From NCBI RefSeq assembly GCF_039729195.1, contig NZ_CP155796.1, positions 2,232,001 through 2,296,000 on the forward strand: a stretch of DNA of 64,000 bases, written 5' to 3'. Each line of letters starts with the position of its first letter. Within the stretch, counting starts at the first letter, position 1. Positions 26,630-35,081 of the stretch are shown here, one piece after another. A program made the position numbers and the translations under genes. Under the pieces are notes generated by a model. It made no database searches and was not told the DNA's origin. It saw only the letters and a program-made list of their open reading frames with translations. This DNA comes from Mycobacterium sp. DL. Lineage in GTDB: Bacteria; Actinomycetota; Actinomycetes; Mycobacteriales; Mycobacteriaceae.

Positions 26630-27118
26630 TCAGCGCACCGGCTTGAGCCGGATCCGCGTGCTCGCCAGCAACCCCAGCGGATCGACGTAGTCGGCGCGCG
26701 CGGCCGCACCCCACATCGCCCCCCAGTGCAGGCAGGCCGAGGCCGCACAGCCGGGGTGGCCCGCCACGAGCTCGCCGATAACGCTGCGCGAGCTCACCGT
26801 CTGACCGCGTCGCACCCCGGGCTGGACGGGCTCGTAGCTGGTCCGCAGCCCGCCGGGGTGCGCGATCGAGACCAGGGGACGGCCTGCCAACTCACCGGCG
26901 AACACCACGGTGCCCGCGCCGGCCGCGTACACCGGCTGTCCGGGCGTCCCGGCGAGATCGACGCCACGATGGCCACGTTGCCAATTAGGCGAGGGCGCGT
27001 CGAACGCACGCACCACCGCCGGGCGCGGCCGAAGGGGCCAGTCGAGCCGTCCGGTCTCCGCCGACGCCGGGACCGCCCACACCACCAACAGCGCGACGAC
27101 GGCCGTCAGCATCCGCAT
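26630..27118 (-). CDS. Secreted M23-type (LytM-like) peptidase, Rv2891-like
   Basis: 162 residues. Residues 1-20 form a signal peptide (TAVVALLVVWAVPASA). The M23 domain has the first zinc motif H50-R-G-V-D54 in RGHRGVDLAG, and a VYAAGAGTVVFAGELAGRP beta sheet. The last motif reads C129-L-H131-WG where catalytic members have HxH, so the first histidine is replaced by cysteine. It may be a weakly active or non-catalytic wall-binding protein. Position divergent from rpsB matches Rv2891. Confidence 0.86.
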   Translation of the reverse strand: MRMLTAVVALLVVWAVPASAETGRLDWPLRPRPAVVRAFDAPSPNWQRGHRGVDLAGTPGQPVYAAGAGTVVFAGELAGRPLVSIAHPGGLRTSYEPVQPGVRRGQTVSSRSVIGELVAGHPGCAASACLHWGAMWGAAARADYVDPLGLLASTRIRLKPVR

Positions 27119-27215
27119 CGCTACAGTTCAATGGACCGCGGCGCCCGTGCGCCAGCCCGCAATGGCCGCCCTGTGGATGCCCGTCGCGGTGGTCGGAGCA
27201 GGTGTTTTCACCGTG

Positions 27216-27221
27216 TAAACT
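27216..27221 (+). promoter_or_regulatory. Possible -10 hexamer (TAAACT) for rpsB-tsf
   Basis: TAAACT fits the mycobacterial TANNNT -10 pattern in the 294-bp gap 27119-27412 between the divergent M23-like gene and rpsB. The remaining leader of about 190 nt is long for a simple promoter and could hold a regulatory structure. No known riboswitch or binding motif is recognised there. Confidence 0.35.
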
Positions 27222-27412
27222 CCTTACCGCAGCTCGCAACTGCGGGCTGACTTCGCGTGTCTGCTCATGGCCACCCACTGGTGGTCATACCTCGGATGCC
27301 GGCGGTCTCGTCCCGAGCTTCTCGGAAACGAGTCCGGCTTCCAGCAGACACCAGGGCACGGCGTCACCCGACGCTGCGCGTCAACCGACTAAAGAAGGCC
27401 GGCAACAACACC

Positions 27413-28246
27413 ATGGCTGTCGTAACAATGAAGCAGCTGCTTGACAGCGGCGCTCACTTCGGGCATCAGACCCGTCGCTGGAATCCCAAGATGAAGCGGT
27501 TCATCTTCACCGACCGCAACGGCATCTACATCATCGACCTGCAGCAGACGCTGACCTACATCGACTCGGCCTACGAGTTCGTCAAGGAGACCGTCGCGCA
27601 CGGTGGGTCCATCATGTTCGTCGGCACCAAGAAGCAGGCGCAGGAGTCCATCGCCCAGGAGGCGACCCGCGTCGGCATGCCGTACGTGAACCAGCGCTGG
27701 TTGGGTGGCATGCTCACCAACTTCCAGACCGTGCACAAGCGCCTTCAGCGGATGAAGGAGCTCGAAGCCATGGAGCAGACCGGTGGCTTCGAGGGTCGCA
27801 CCAAGAAGGAAATCCTGATGCTGACCCGCGAGAAGAACAAGCTGGAGCGCAGCCTCGGCGGTATCCGGGACATGCAGAAGATCCCCTCGGCGATCTGGGT
27901 CGTCGACACCAACAAGGAGCACCTCGCGGTTGCCGAGGCTCGCAAGTTGAACATCCCGATCATCGCGATCCTGGACACCAACTGCGACCCCGACCTCGTC
28001 GACTACCCGATCCCGGGCAACGACGACGCGATCCGCTCCGCTGCGCTGCTGACCAGAGTGGTGGCCTCCGCGGTCGCCGAGGGTCTGCAGGCACGGTCGG
28101 GCGCCGGAGCCGACAAGCCCGAGGCCCAGGCGGCCGAGCCGCTCGCCGAATGGGAGCAGGAGCTGCTGGCGGGTGCGACCACCGCCGCCGCTGCACCGGA
28201 AGCTGCCCCGGCCGAGGCTGCTGCCGCCGCCGAACCCACTTCCTGA
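27413..28246 (+). CDS. rpsB: 30S ribosomal protein uS2
   Basis: 277 residues. The start [20 protein letters not shown] is the uS2 signature. Also present are [69 protein letters not shown] and [20 protein letters not shown]. After about residue 230 there is an Ala/Glu-rich tail usual in actinobacteria. ATG 27413 starts the conserved core; the frame is open upstream but not uS2-like. Followed 21 nt later by tsf. Confidence 0.97.
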   Translation: MAVVTMKQLLDSGAHFGHQTRRWNPKMKRFIFTDRNGIYIIDLQQTLTYIDSAYEFVKETVAHGGSIMFVGTKKQAQESIAQEATRVGMPYVNQRWLGGMLTNFQTVHKRLQRMKELEAMEQTGGFEGRTKKEILMLTREKNKLERSLGGIRDMQKIPSAIWVVDTNKEHLAVAEARKLNIPIIAILDTNCDPDLVDYPIPGNDDAIRSAALLTRVVASAVAEGLQARSGAGADKPEAQAAEPLAEWEQELLAGATTAAAAPEAAPAEAAAAAEPTS

Positions 28247-28267
28247 AACTCGTAGCGAAAGGCTGAC

Positions 28268-29095
28268 ATGGCTAACTACACAGCCGCCGACGTCAAGCGC
28301 CTCCGGGAGCTGACCGGCGCCGGAATGATGGACTCGAAGAACGCGCTCGTTGATGCTGAAGGCGACTTCGACAAGGCCGTCGAACTTCTCCGCATCAAGG
28401 GCGCCAAGGACGTCGGCAAGCGCGCTGAGCGTGCGACCGCCGAGGGCCTGGTGGCGGCCAAGGACGGAGCTCTCATCGAGCTCAACTCCGAGACCGACTT
28501 CGTCGCCAAGAACGCGGAGTTCCAGTCGGTCGCCGATCAGATCGTGGCGGCCGCGGCCGCAGCGAAGGCAACCGATGTCGACGCGGTCAAGGCCGCGAAA
28601 GTCGGGGACACCACGGTCGAGCAGACCATCGCCGACCTGTCGGCGAAGATCGGCGAGAAGCTCGAACTGCGCCGTGCCACCTACTTCGACGGCACGGTCG
28701 AGGTCTACCTGCACAAGCGGGCGGCGGACCTGCCTCCGGCGGTGGGTGTGCTGGTCGAGTACTCCGGCGCCGACGCGGACAAGGCCAAGGCGGCGGCCCA
28801 CGCGGTAGCGCTGCAGATCGCCGCGCTCAAGGCCAAGTACCTCACCCGCGAGGACGTGCCCGAGGAGACCGTCGCCAACGAGCGGCGCATCGCCGAGGAG
28901 ACGGCCCGCAACGAGGGCAAGCCCGAGCAGGCGTTGTCCAAGATCGTCGACGGACGCGTGACCGGTTTCTACAAGGACGTCGTGCTGCTGGATCAGCCGT
29001 CGGTGTCCGACAACAAGAAGACGGTCAAGGCGTTGCTCGACGAGGCCGGCGTGACCGTGACGCGGTTCGCCCGCTTCGAGGTCGGCCAGGCCTAG
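28268..29095 (+). CDS. tsf: Translation elongation factor Ts
   Basis: 275 residues. The nucleotide exchange factor that regenerates EF-Tu-GTP. The N-terminal UBA-like part is [19 protein letters not shown], then [21 protein letters not shown] is split across the TDFV contact region (key residues E-T-D-F-V). Two coiled subdomains follow, ending in [18 protein letters not shown]. Co-transcribed with rpsB, as in nearly all bacteria. A strong intrinsic terminator begins 19 bp after the stop. Confidence 0.97.
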   Translation: MANYTAADVKRLRELTGAGMMDSKNALVDAEGDFDKAVELLRIKGAKDVGKRAERATAEGLVAAKDGALIELNSETDFVAKNAEFQSVADQIVAAAAAAKATDVDAVKAAKVGDTTVEQTIADLSAKIGEKLELRRATYFDGTVEVYLHKRAADLPPAVGVLVEYSGADADKAKAAAHAVALQIAALKAKYLTREDVPEETVANERRIAEETARNEGKPEQALSKIVDGRVTGFYKDVVLLDQPSVSDNKKTVKALLDEAGVTVTRFARFEVGQA

Positions 29096-29113
29096 CCCGG
29101 TCACTGTCTCACC

Positions 29114-29153
29114 CGAGGCCCCCGAGACTCCGGTCTCGGGGGCCTCGTGTTTT
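29114..29153 (+). terminator. Intrinsic terminator of rpsB-tsf
   Basis: Perfect 14-bp stem: left arm 29114-29127, 6-nt loop, right arm 29134-29147, followed by GTGTTTT. It is the clearest canonical terminator in the window, directly after tsf. Confidence 0.93.
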
Positions 29154-29572
29154 CCCTGCGTGTCACCGGTCGGCAGTCGGGGAAACATGCGCCGCCGCCG
29201 CACGTGTTTGCCAGCGGCGGTGGTGGCCGGAGATCAACCACCAGCCGCACGTCGCCCAGGGGGGATCGTGCCGGCCCACGAGCCCGCGGATTCTTTGCCT
29301 GCTCCCCGCCGCGGCGTCTGTGGCAACGGAGGTCAGCAAATCAGTTGTCTCGATGAGGTTTTGGGGACAGGGCAAATGCCGTCGGTTGGAGTAGCCGCGA
29401 GTTAACCTCGGGTCATGGCCGAACACGAGAACTGCTCTGGTCAACTATAACCAAAGCGCTCGAGTCTTCTGTCACCGCAAATGCTGTATCGGGCGAGAGC
29501 CTCACAGCTGAGATCCTTCGTGATCTCGCTCAGCTACCGAAACGCACGCCGTGGGAGCCGGTTGTCAGTGCG
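29154..29572. other. 419-bp stretch before the glycosyl-phosphotransferase, start region unresolved
   Basis: No independent gene is supported here. From 29357 the frame of the downstream glycosyl-phosphotransferase is open without any ATG, GTG or TTG, and from about 29500 it encodes a plausible cytoplasmic N-terminus (AEILRDLAQLPKRTPWEPVV). An ATG at 29415 lies in another frame and meets a stop after 11 codons. Either the true start is a rare codon, such as CTG 29432, or a frameshift has separated start and body. Confidence 0.5.
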
Positions 29573-30931
29573 TTGATCGACCTGACGACCGCGTCGTTGG
29601 CGGTGGCGATCGGCATGACGTGGGCCAATCGCTCCGGTCTCGAACTCCCGCCGACCTGGATGCTGTGTTTCTTCGCTCCCACGGTCGTGGCCGTGCTGGC
29701 GATGCGCTCCATGTATCGGCGATCGCTCAACCGCACCTTCCTGCACGATCTCCCGACGGTCCAAGCCGGCGCGGCCTTCGCGGCAATGCTGCTGACCAGC
29801 GGTTTGATGCTGAATTCCCGGATCACTGACTCGCTCGGCAGCACGGTTGCGCGGATCTGGATCTGCGGGGCGGTCCTGATCCCCGCGGGCCGGTGGCTGT
29901 GGACGGCGACGAAGCACCAGATGTACCGCCGGAACGTGATGACCGCCCCCACGCTGATCGTCGGCAACGGCAGGATCGCCGACAGGGTCGTGGATCGGAT
30001 CAAGGCGACGGAGTACGGGCTGCGTCCGGTGGGGCTTGTCGACGACGATCCGCCCTCGATGGGCCCGGCCCGGAACATGCCGTCCAGCATTCCGTACCTG
30101 TGCAAGCTGGCCGACCTCGAGGAAGCGATCTCGCTGACCGGCGCGCGGTGCATGATCGTCGCCTTCTCCCGGACGCGCGATGAGGCGATGGCCCAAGCGG
30201 TCAGGGTGGCCCACAAGCGAGGTCTGACTGTATGGATCGTTCCCCGGATATTCGACACCATCGGCGTGCATGCGCGTATCGATCACGTCGGCGGCCTGCC
30301 GCTGATTGCGGTGGCCCACACCGACCCGCGGGGCTGGCAGTTCGTCGCCAAGCATCTGTCCGACCGGGTGGTCGCCACGGCGGGGCTGGTGCTGATCTCG
30401 CCGCTGTTCCTGGCCCTGATGCTGCTGGTGCGGCTCAGTTCGCCGGGTCCGATCTTCTACGGGCAAGAGCGGGTGGGGCGTGACGGGCGGATCTTCTGCT
30501 GCCGGAAGTTCCGCTCGATGCGGCCACCGCAGAACCCGGATGTGGCATTCGCGCCGAGCGACGGTTCCGCACCGGGCGGCGTCGAAGGCGAGGATCGCCG
30601 CACCGCGATCGGCAGGTTCATGCGGACGACGTCGCTCGACGAACTGCCGCAGTTGCTCAACGTCATCAGGGGCGAAATGAGCCTGGTGGGGCCACGTCCG
30701 GAGCGCCCGGAATACGTCGAACTGTTCAACGCCCAGATCGCGCGCTACGGCGACCGGCACCGGGTCAGGGCGGGGATGACCGGATGGGCGCAGGTGCACG
30801 GTCTGCGTGGCCAGACGTCGATCGCCGATCGTGCGGAGTGGGACAACTTCTACATCGAGAACTGGTCGATATGGCTGGACTTCCGGATCCTTGCGATGAC
30901 GGCTCTGGCGGTGTTCCACCGGACCGAGTGA
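29573..30931 (+). CDS. Polyprenyl glycosyl-phosphotransferase (exopolysaccharide initiating, WbaP/EpsL type)
   Basis: 452 residues from TTG 29573; probably N-terminally incomplete. Four to five transmembrane helices are followed by a cytosolic NAD-fold-like domain (TLIVGNGRIADRVVDRI). After another helix comes the bacterial sugar-transferase domain: SPGPIFYGQERVGRDGR, CCRKFRSM, LDELPQLLNVIRGEMSLVGP with PRPERPEY, RVRAGMTGWAQVHGLRG and DNFYIENWS. Such enzymes transfer a sugar phosphate to undecaprenyl or decaprenyl phosphate and start polysaccharide synthesis. No other polysaccharide genes are nearby. Confidence 0.85.
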   Translation: MIDLTTASLAVAIGMTWANRSGLELPPTWMLCFFAPTVVAVLAMRSMYRRSLNRTFLHDLPTVQAGAAFAAMLLTSGLMLNSRITDSLGSTVARIWICGAVLIPAGRWLWTATKHQMYRRNVMTAPTLIVGNGRIADRVVDRIKATEYGLRPVGLVDDDPPSMGPARNMPSSIPYLCKLADLEEAISLTGARCMIVAFSRTRDEAMAQAVRVAHKRGLTVWIVPRIFDTIGVHARIDHVGGLPLIAVAHTDPRGWQFVAKHLSDRVVATAGLVLISPLFLALMLLVRLSSPGPIFYGQERVGRDGRIFCCRKFRSMRPPQNPDVAFAPSDGSAPGGVEGEDRRTAIGRFMRTTSLDELPQLLNVIRGEMSLVGPRPERPEYVELFNAQIARYGDRHRVRAGMTGWAQVHGLRGQTSIADRAEWDNFYIENWSIWLDFRILAMTALAVFHRTE

Positions 30932-30970
30932 TCGACGGTCCGCCCCGGTACGCTTTGGTACCGTCGGCCT

Positions 30971-32389
30971 ATGGACCGTATTCACGCCTTCGGCGAACCA
31001 TTCTCCGGAGATGCCCTCGGTGACCTCGATGCCGTCGGCCTGGTCGACGCACTCCGCGCCGGGACGGTGTCGGCACGTGAGGTCGTCGACGCCGCGATCG
31101 CCCGGGTCGAGTCGGTCAACCCGACCCTGAACGGTCTGGCATACGAGGCGTTCGACAGGGCGCGGGCGCGCACCGAACTTCGTCGGCCGTACGGCGGGTT
31201 CTTCGACGGCGTGCCGTCGTTCCTCAAGGACAACGTCGCCGTCGCCGGAATGCCGACGATGGACGGCACCGATGCCTGGGATCCGCGCCCCGCTGATTCC
31301 GACGGTGACTTCGCGCGTGCGTACGTGGGAACCGGACTGGTTCCGCTGGGCAAGACCCAACTCTCGGAGTTCGGCTTCAGCGCGTCGGCGGAACACCCTC
31401 GGCTGGGGCCGGTGCGCAATCCGTGGAACACCGAGCACACCGCGGGTGCGTCGTCGTCGGGGTCGGCGGCGTTCGTGGCTGCCGGGGTGGTGCCGATCGC
31501 GCACGCCAACGACGGGGGCGGGTCGATCCGAATCCCCGCGGCCTGCAACGGATTGGTGGGACTCAAACCATCGCGCGGCCGCCTGCCACTCGACAAGGAC
31601 ATGCGGCAGATGCCGGTGCGCATCGTGCACAACGGCGTGGTCACCCGCTCCGTGCGTGACACCGCCGCGTTCTACCGGGAGATGGAACGGGTGGCCGCCA
31701 ATCCGAAGTTGCCGCCGATCGGCGACATCACCGGACCCGGCAAGCAGCGCCTGCGCATTGCCGTGTGCACGCAGTCCATCGCGCACGAAGCGAGCCCCGA
31801 GGTCAGCGAGCTGACGTTCAAGACCGCGGCTCTTCTCGAAGAACTCGGGCATCGGGTGACCGTCATCGACAATCCGGTGCCGCCCCGTTTCAAGGACGAC
31901 TTCCTGCTGTACTGGGCGCTGCTCGCGTTCGCTCTGGTGAAGGGCGGTCCCCGCACCTTCGGGGAGAGTTTCGACCGGAGCAAGCTCGACAACCTGACCC
32001 TCGGCCTCGAAAAGCACGCCGCGCGTAACCTGCATCGGCTGCCGTTGGCGATCGCCCGGTTGGCCCGGGTACGACGGATCACGTCGCGGCTGTCGGCCGA
32101 CCAGGACGTGCTGTTGACGCCGACGCTGGCCGAGGTGACACCACGCATCGGCCACCTCGATCCGACGGCCGACTACCAACAGATCGTCGACCGTCTCATC
32201 GAGTGGGTGGCGTTCACTCCACTGCAGAATGTGACCGGGGATCCGGCGATCTCGTTGCCGCTGGCCGAATCTGCGTCCGGGTTGCCGGTCGGCATGATGT
32301 TCTCGGCGCAGCTCGGTCAGGACGCGCGCCTTCTGGAGCTCGCCTACGAGCTCGAGGAGGCCCGGCCCTGGTCCCGCATTCAGGGCTGA
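30971..32389 (+). CDS. amiC: Amidase (amidase signature family), AmiC-like
   Basis: 472 residues with the amidase-signature catalytic triad: K86 in SFLKDNV, cis-Ser S162 in TAGASSSGSAA and nucleophile S185 in NDGGGSIRIPA. It should hydrolyse a carboxamide to acid and ammonia. Length and place after tsf match amiC (Rv2888c, about 473 residues) of M. tuberculosis. ATG 30971. The natural substrate is not known. It is separated by 136 bp from the ABC-transporter genes downstream. Confidence 0.9.
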   Translation: MDRIHAFGEPFSGDALGDLDAVGLVDALRAGTVSAREVVDAAIARVESVNPTLNGLAYEAFDRARARTELRRPYGGFFDGVPSFLKDNVAVAGMPTMDGTDAWDPRPADSDGDFARAYVGTGLVPLGKTQLSEFGFSASAEHPRLGPVRNPWNTEHTAGASSSGSAAFVAAGVVPIAHANDGGGSIRIPAACNGLVGLKPSRGRLPLDKDMRQMPVRIVHNGVVTRSVRDTAAFYREMERVAANPKLPPIGDITGPGKQRLRIAVCTQSIAHEASPEVSELTFKTAALLEELGHRVTVIDNPVPPRFKDDFLLYWALLAFALVKGGPRTFGESFDRSKLDNLTLGLEKHAARNLHRLPLAIARLARVRRITSRLSADQDVLLTPTLAEVTPRIGHLDPTADYQQIVDRLIEWVAFTPLQNVTGDPAISLPLAESASGLPVGMMFSAQLGQDARLLELAYELEEARPWSRIQG

Positions 32390-32525
32390 CGCCGACGATG
32401 ATCTTGATCGACGACGAAATCCGTTGCGGGCAAGACACATCGCCGTAACGGGACAGGCTGCGTGTTAACAGCGCCGACACTGCACGTGGCGGCCGGCGAA
32501 ACGTTGCGCTCGCACCATCGCTGTC

Positions 32526-33701
32526 GTGGAGACCAGTAAGGTCAACAACGAGCCCACATCCGTTCGATCAACGCAGATCCCTACCGGCACCGGCAACACG
32601 TTCGCGTGCCTCGTCCGGTTTGCGCTGGCCAATATCCGGCGACGGCCGGAGCGGTTCACCCTGTCCGTCCTCGGCATCGCGCTGGCGATCGCGTGCGTGA
32701 CCATCGTGCGAACGATCTCGTCCAGTTTTGCCATCACGGGCGAGGATTCGGTGGCAGAAGTCCTCGGTGGCGCCCAGTTGTGGGTGGTGCCCGCAGCGGG
32801 TGTCCACTACGAACCCGCAGCGCAGGCGTTGGTTGCCGACGGGCCCGCGCCGGTGATCACCCTCCCTGACGGCTGGAACGGAACCCGGGTGCTCTCAGGG
32901 GTTGTCGACCTGGACGGCCACTCGGTGTCGCTGCGGGGAAGTGACCAAATCGCCGGCGGCGAAGCTGTTCTGGGCGCGGCGCTCGCTGATCGACTGGGTG
33001 TCGGAACGGGTGAGAGTCTCACGGTGGGCGGACAGGTTCTGCGCATCGGGATCAGTGGTGACGGACAGTCGATGACGGTGCCGACGCCGGTCGCACAGTC
33101 TGTTGTCTGCGACAACGGGTGGTGGCTGGTGTCCGCGCCGCGCGGCTCCGAACATCGCCGCGATCTCGCCCCGACCTTCGGCGCCGCAGTGGATCTGCCG
33201 GCCACCCCGGACCCGTCGGTGAACCCGGATCCCGAGGGAGCGGGGTTGATCTACGACACCGTCGGGGGTTCGGGACCGCTGACGTTCGAGCAGAAGTTCT
33301 CGGCGCTGTTCTCCGGCAAGGTGACGAGTTCGACGCTCGGTCTGATCTCCACGATCGGACTCGGCCTGGGATTTGTGATCGCGGTGTCCTCGTTCCTGGC
33401 GGCGGTGACTGAACGGCGTCGCGAATTCGGCATCATGTCGAGCATCGGCCTCGCCGACGAGGTGTTGTACTTCTTCCTGGTCGAGTCGGCGATCGTGTTC
33501 CTTGCCGCATACCTCGTGGGTGTGCTGATCGCGGGTGTCGCTGTGGCGCTGGTGATCCCCGGCATCGCCACCGTGACCGCCTGGGCGCAGGGTGCCGCGG
33601 TCACGGCGATGTTCCTGCCCGCGATGGCCATCGTCGGCGCGCTGGTGCCGGTGCACCGGTTGTTGCAGGAACGGCCCGTGGCGCTGCTGGAGGCGCGGTG
33701 A
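32526..33701 (+). CDS. ABC transporter permease, FtsX/MacB type (long subunit)
   Basis: 391 residues. Transmembrane helix 1 (FTLSVLGIALAIACVTIV) is followed by an extracytoplasmic domain of about 200 residues. Three C-terminal helices carry the FtsX signature (STLGLISTIGLGLGFVIAVS, ERRREFGIMSSIGLADEVL, VFLAAYLVGVLIAGVAVALV). This topology is that of MacB/LolC-like permeases that export or move lipids and hydrophobic compounds without forming a classical channel. Start is GTG 32526. It forms a three-gene unit with the short permease and the ATPase that follow. Confidence 0.88.
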   Translation: METSKVNNEPTSVRSTQIPTGTGNTFACLVRFALANIRRRPERFTLSVLGIALAIACVTIVRTISSSFAITGEDSVAEVLGGAQLWVVPAAGVHYEPAAQALVADGPAPVITLPDGWNGTRVLSGVVDLDGHSVSLRGSDQIAGGEAVLGAALADRLGVGTGESLTVGGQVLRIGISGDGQSMTVPTPVAQSVVCDNGWWLVSAPRGSEHRRDLAPTFGAAVDLPATPDPSVNPDPEGAGLIYDTVGGSGPLTFEQKFSALFSGKVTSSTLGLISTIGLGLGFVIAVSSFLAAVTERRREFGIMSSIGLADEVLYFFLVESAIVFLAAYLVGVLIAGVAVALVIPGIATVTAWAQGAAVTAMFLPAMAIVGALVPVHRLLQERPVALLEAR

Positions 33702-33729
33702 TGAGCGCGTGCGCGAAGAACGGGCAGTC

Positions 33730-34296
33730 ATGATCAGCAAGGGACTGGCCTACGGGTGGATGTCCGCGCGGCGCCGGATGCGGGAGATGGTGCTGCCCAT
33801 CGTCACCACCGCCACGGGAGCTTTCCTGGTGGTGCTGGTGTTCGGGATGTCCGCGGGAATCAGCGCGCAGTCCGCATCGCTGGGCCACGTCGACGAGATC
33901 AACCGCGCGGTCACGCTGATCGCGGTGACGGTCCTACTGGTCGGTGTGGTGGAGGTGGCGGTGGCCACCACGCGCACCGTCGCTCACCGCACCCGCGAAC
34001 TCGGGGTGCTTAGCGCCAACGGGGTGCCGCGCGGACCCGTGGTGGCGGCACTGCTCGTCGAACCCGCCGTTGCGGCGGTGCTCGGCGCACTACTCGGCGC
34101 GGCACTGGCCATCGGGTCCGGAATGCTGCTGGCAGCAATGGGTTTCGTTGCCACCGGGATCTCCTACAGCGGCATGGCCGTCGGAGTGGTGATCGCCGTC
34201 GCCGTCAGCATCGCCGCAGCGCTCGCCACCAGCATTCTGCCCACATGGAACGCGGTGTCGCGTCCACCCATCCGATCCCTGACAGCGGGAGGCTAG
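33730..34296 (+). CDS. ABC transporter permease, FtsX type (short subunit)
   Basis: 188 residues with four hydrophobic segments and the FtsX-like loop RTRELGVLSANGVPRGPVVAAL (key residues R-E-L-G and G-V-P). It lacks the large extracytoplasmic domain of its partner, so the two probably pair as a heterodimer. ATG 33730 is chosen; an in-frame GTG at 33709 would add seven charged residues. The stop lies 7 nt before the ATPase gene. Confidence 0.85.
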   Translation: MISKGLAYGWMSARRRMREMVLPIVTTATGAFLVVLVFGMSAGISAQSASLGHVDEINRAVTLIAVTVLLVGVVEVAVATTRTVAHRTRELGVLSANGVPRGPVVAALLVEPAVAAVLGALLGAALAIGSGMLLAAMGFVATGISYSGMAVGVVIAVAVSIAAALATSILPTWNAVSRPPIRSLTAGG

Positions 34297-34303
34297 ACCG
34301 CAC

Positions 34304-35044
34304 ATGACCGCATTGCACGAAACCGCCGAATCAACCGACGCCGCACCTGCGACCGACACCGAGCTGTCACCCAGACCGGTGATCGAGATCAGCGATGTCT
34401 GGAAGTTGCACAAGCTCGGCGACGAGGTGGTCAAGGCACTCGTTGCGGCCGAACTGACGGTGATGCCGGGCGAATTCGTGTGTCTGATGGGCCCCAGCGG
34501 CAGCGGAAAGTCCACGCTGCTCAATATCATCGGTGGGCTGGACAGGCCGACCAAGGGCACCGTCAGGCTCGCCGGCAGGGACACCGCGCAGCTCTCGGAG
34601 AGTCAGTTCGCCGCCCTTCGGCACGACACCATCGGCTTCATCTTCCAGAGCTACAACCTGATCCCGTTCCTGTCGGCCGTCGAGAATGTCGAACTACCGC
34701 TGATGTTCGAGCCCTACGACCGCAAGGCGCTGCGCCGACGCGCGACCGACCTCCTCGACCTGGTGGGCCTGAGCCACCGGGTGCATCATCAACCGACCAA
34801 GATGTCGGGCGGAGAGCAGCAGCGGACTGCGATCGCACGGTCGCTGATCAGCAACCCGACCCTCGTGCTGGCCGACGAACCCACCGCCAACCTCGACCAC
34901 CGCACCGGTGAGACGGTGGTGCGGATGCTGCGCGACCTGTGCTCGACCATGGGTGTCACCGTGGTCGCAAGCACCCACGATCCCACGGTGGCCGATGAAG
35001 CGAGCCGTGTCGTCCGGATGAAAGACGGACAAATCATCAACTGA
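34304..35044 (+). CDS. ABC transporter ATP-binding protein, LolD/MacB type
   Basis: 246 residues with Walker A GPSGSGKST (63-71), Q-loop GFIFQSYNLIPF, signature MSGGEQQRTAIARSL (SGGEQ 168-172), Walker B LVLADEP (187-193) and the H-loop in ASTHDP. The sequence type (GGLDRPTKG, ESQFAALRHDTIGF) is that of LolD/MacB ATPases, matching the FtsX-like permeases upstream. The amine permease starts 37 nt downstream, so five genes from 32526 to 38569 may form one operon. Confidence 0.94.
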   Translation: MTALHETAESTDAAPATDTELSPRPVIEISDVWKLHKLGDEVVKALVAAELTVMPGEFVCLMGPSGSGKSTLLNIIGGLDRPTKGTVRLAGRDTAQLSESQFAALRHDTIGFIFQSYNLIPFLSAVENVELPLMFEPYDRKALRRRATDLLDLVGLSHRVHHQPTKMSGGEQQRTAIARSLISNPTLVLADEPTANLDHRTGETVVRMLRDLCSTMGVTVVASTHDPTVADEASRVVRMKDGQIIN

Positions 35045-35081
35045 CCCAATCATTCTGGGTTCCCTAGCCACCGGAGAATTG

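Noticed and set aside
27389..29203. Long minus-strand open frame opposite rpsB and tsf
   Set aside because: Shadow of two essential, fully conserved genes; composition is artefactual.
29534..32440. Very long minus-strand open frame (about 970 codons) opposite the glycosyl-phosphotransferase and amidase genes
   Set aside because: It mirrors two well-supported plus-strand genes, is rich in Arg/His/Asp/Gly from complementary GC-rich codons and shows no family motif.
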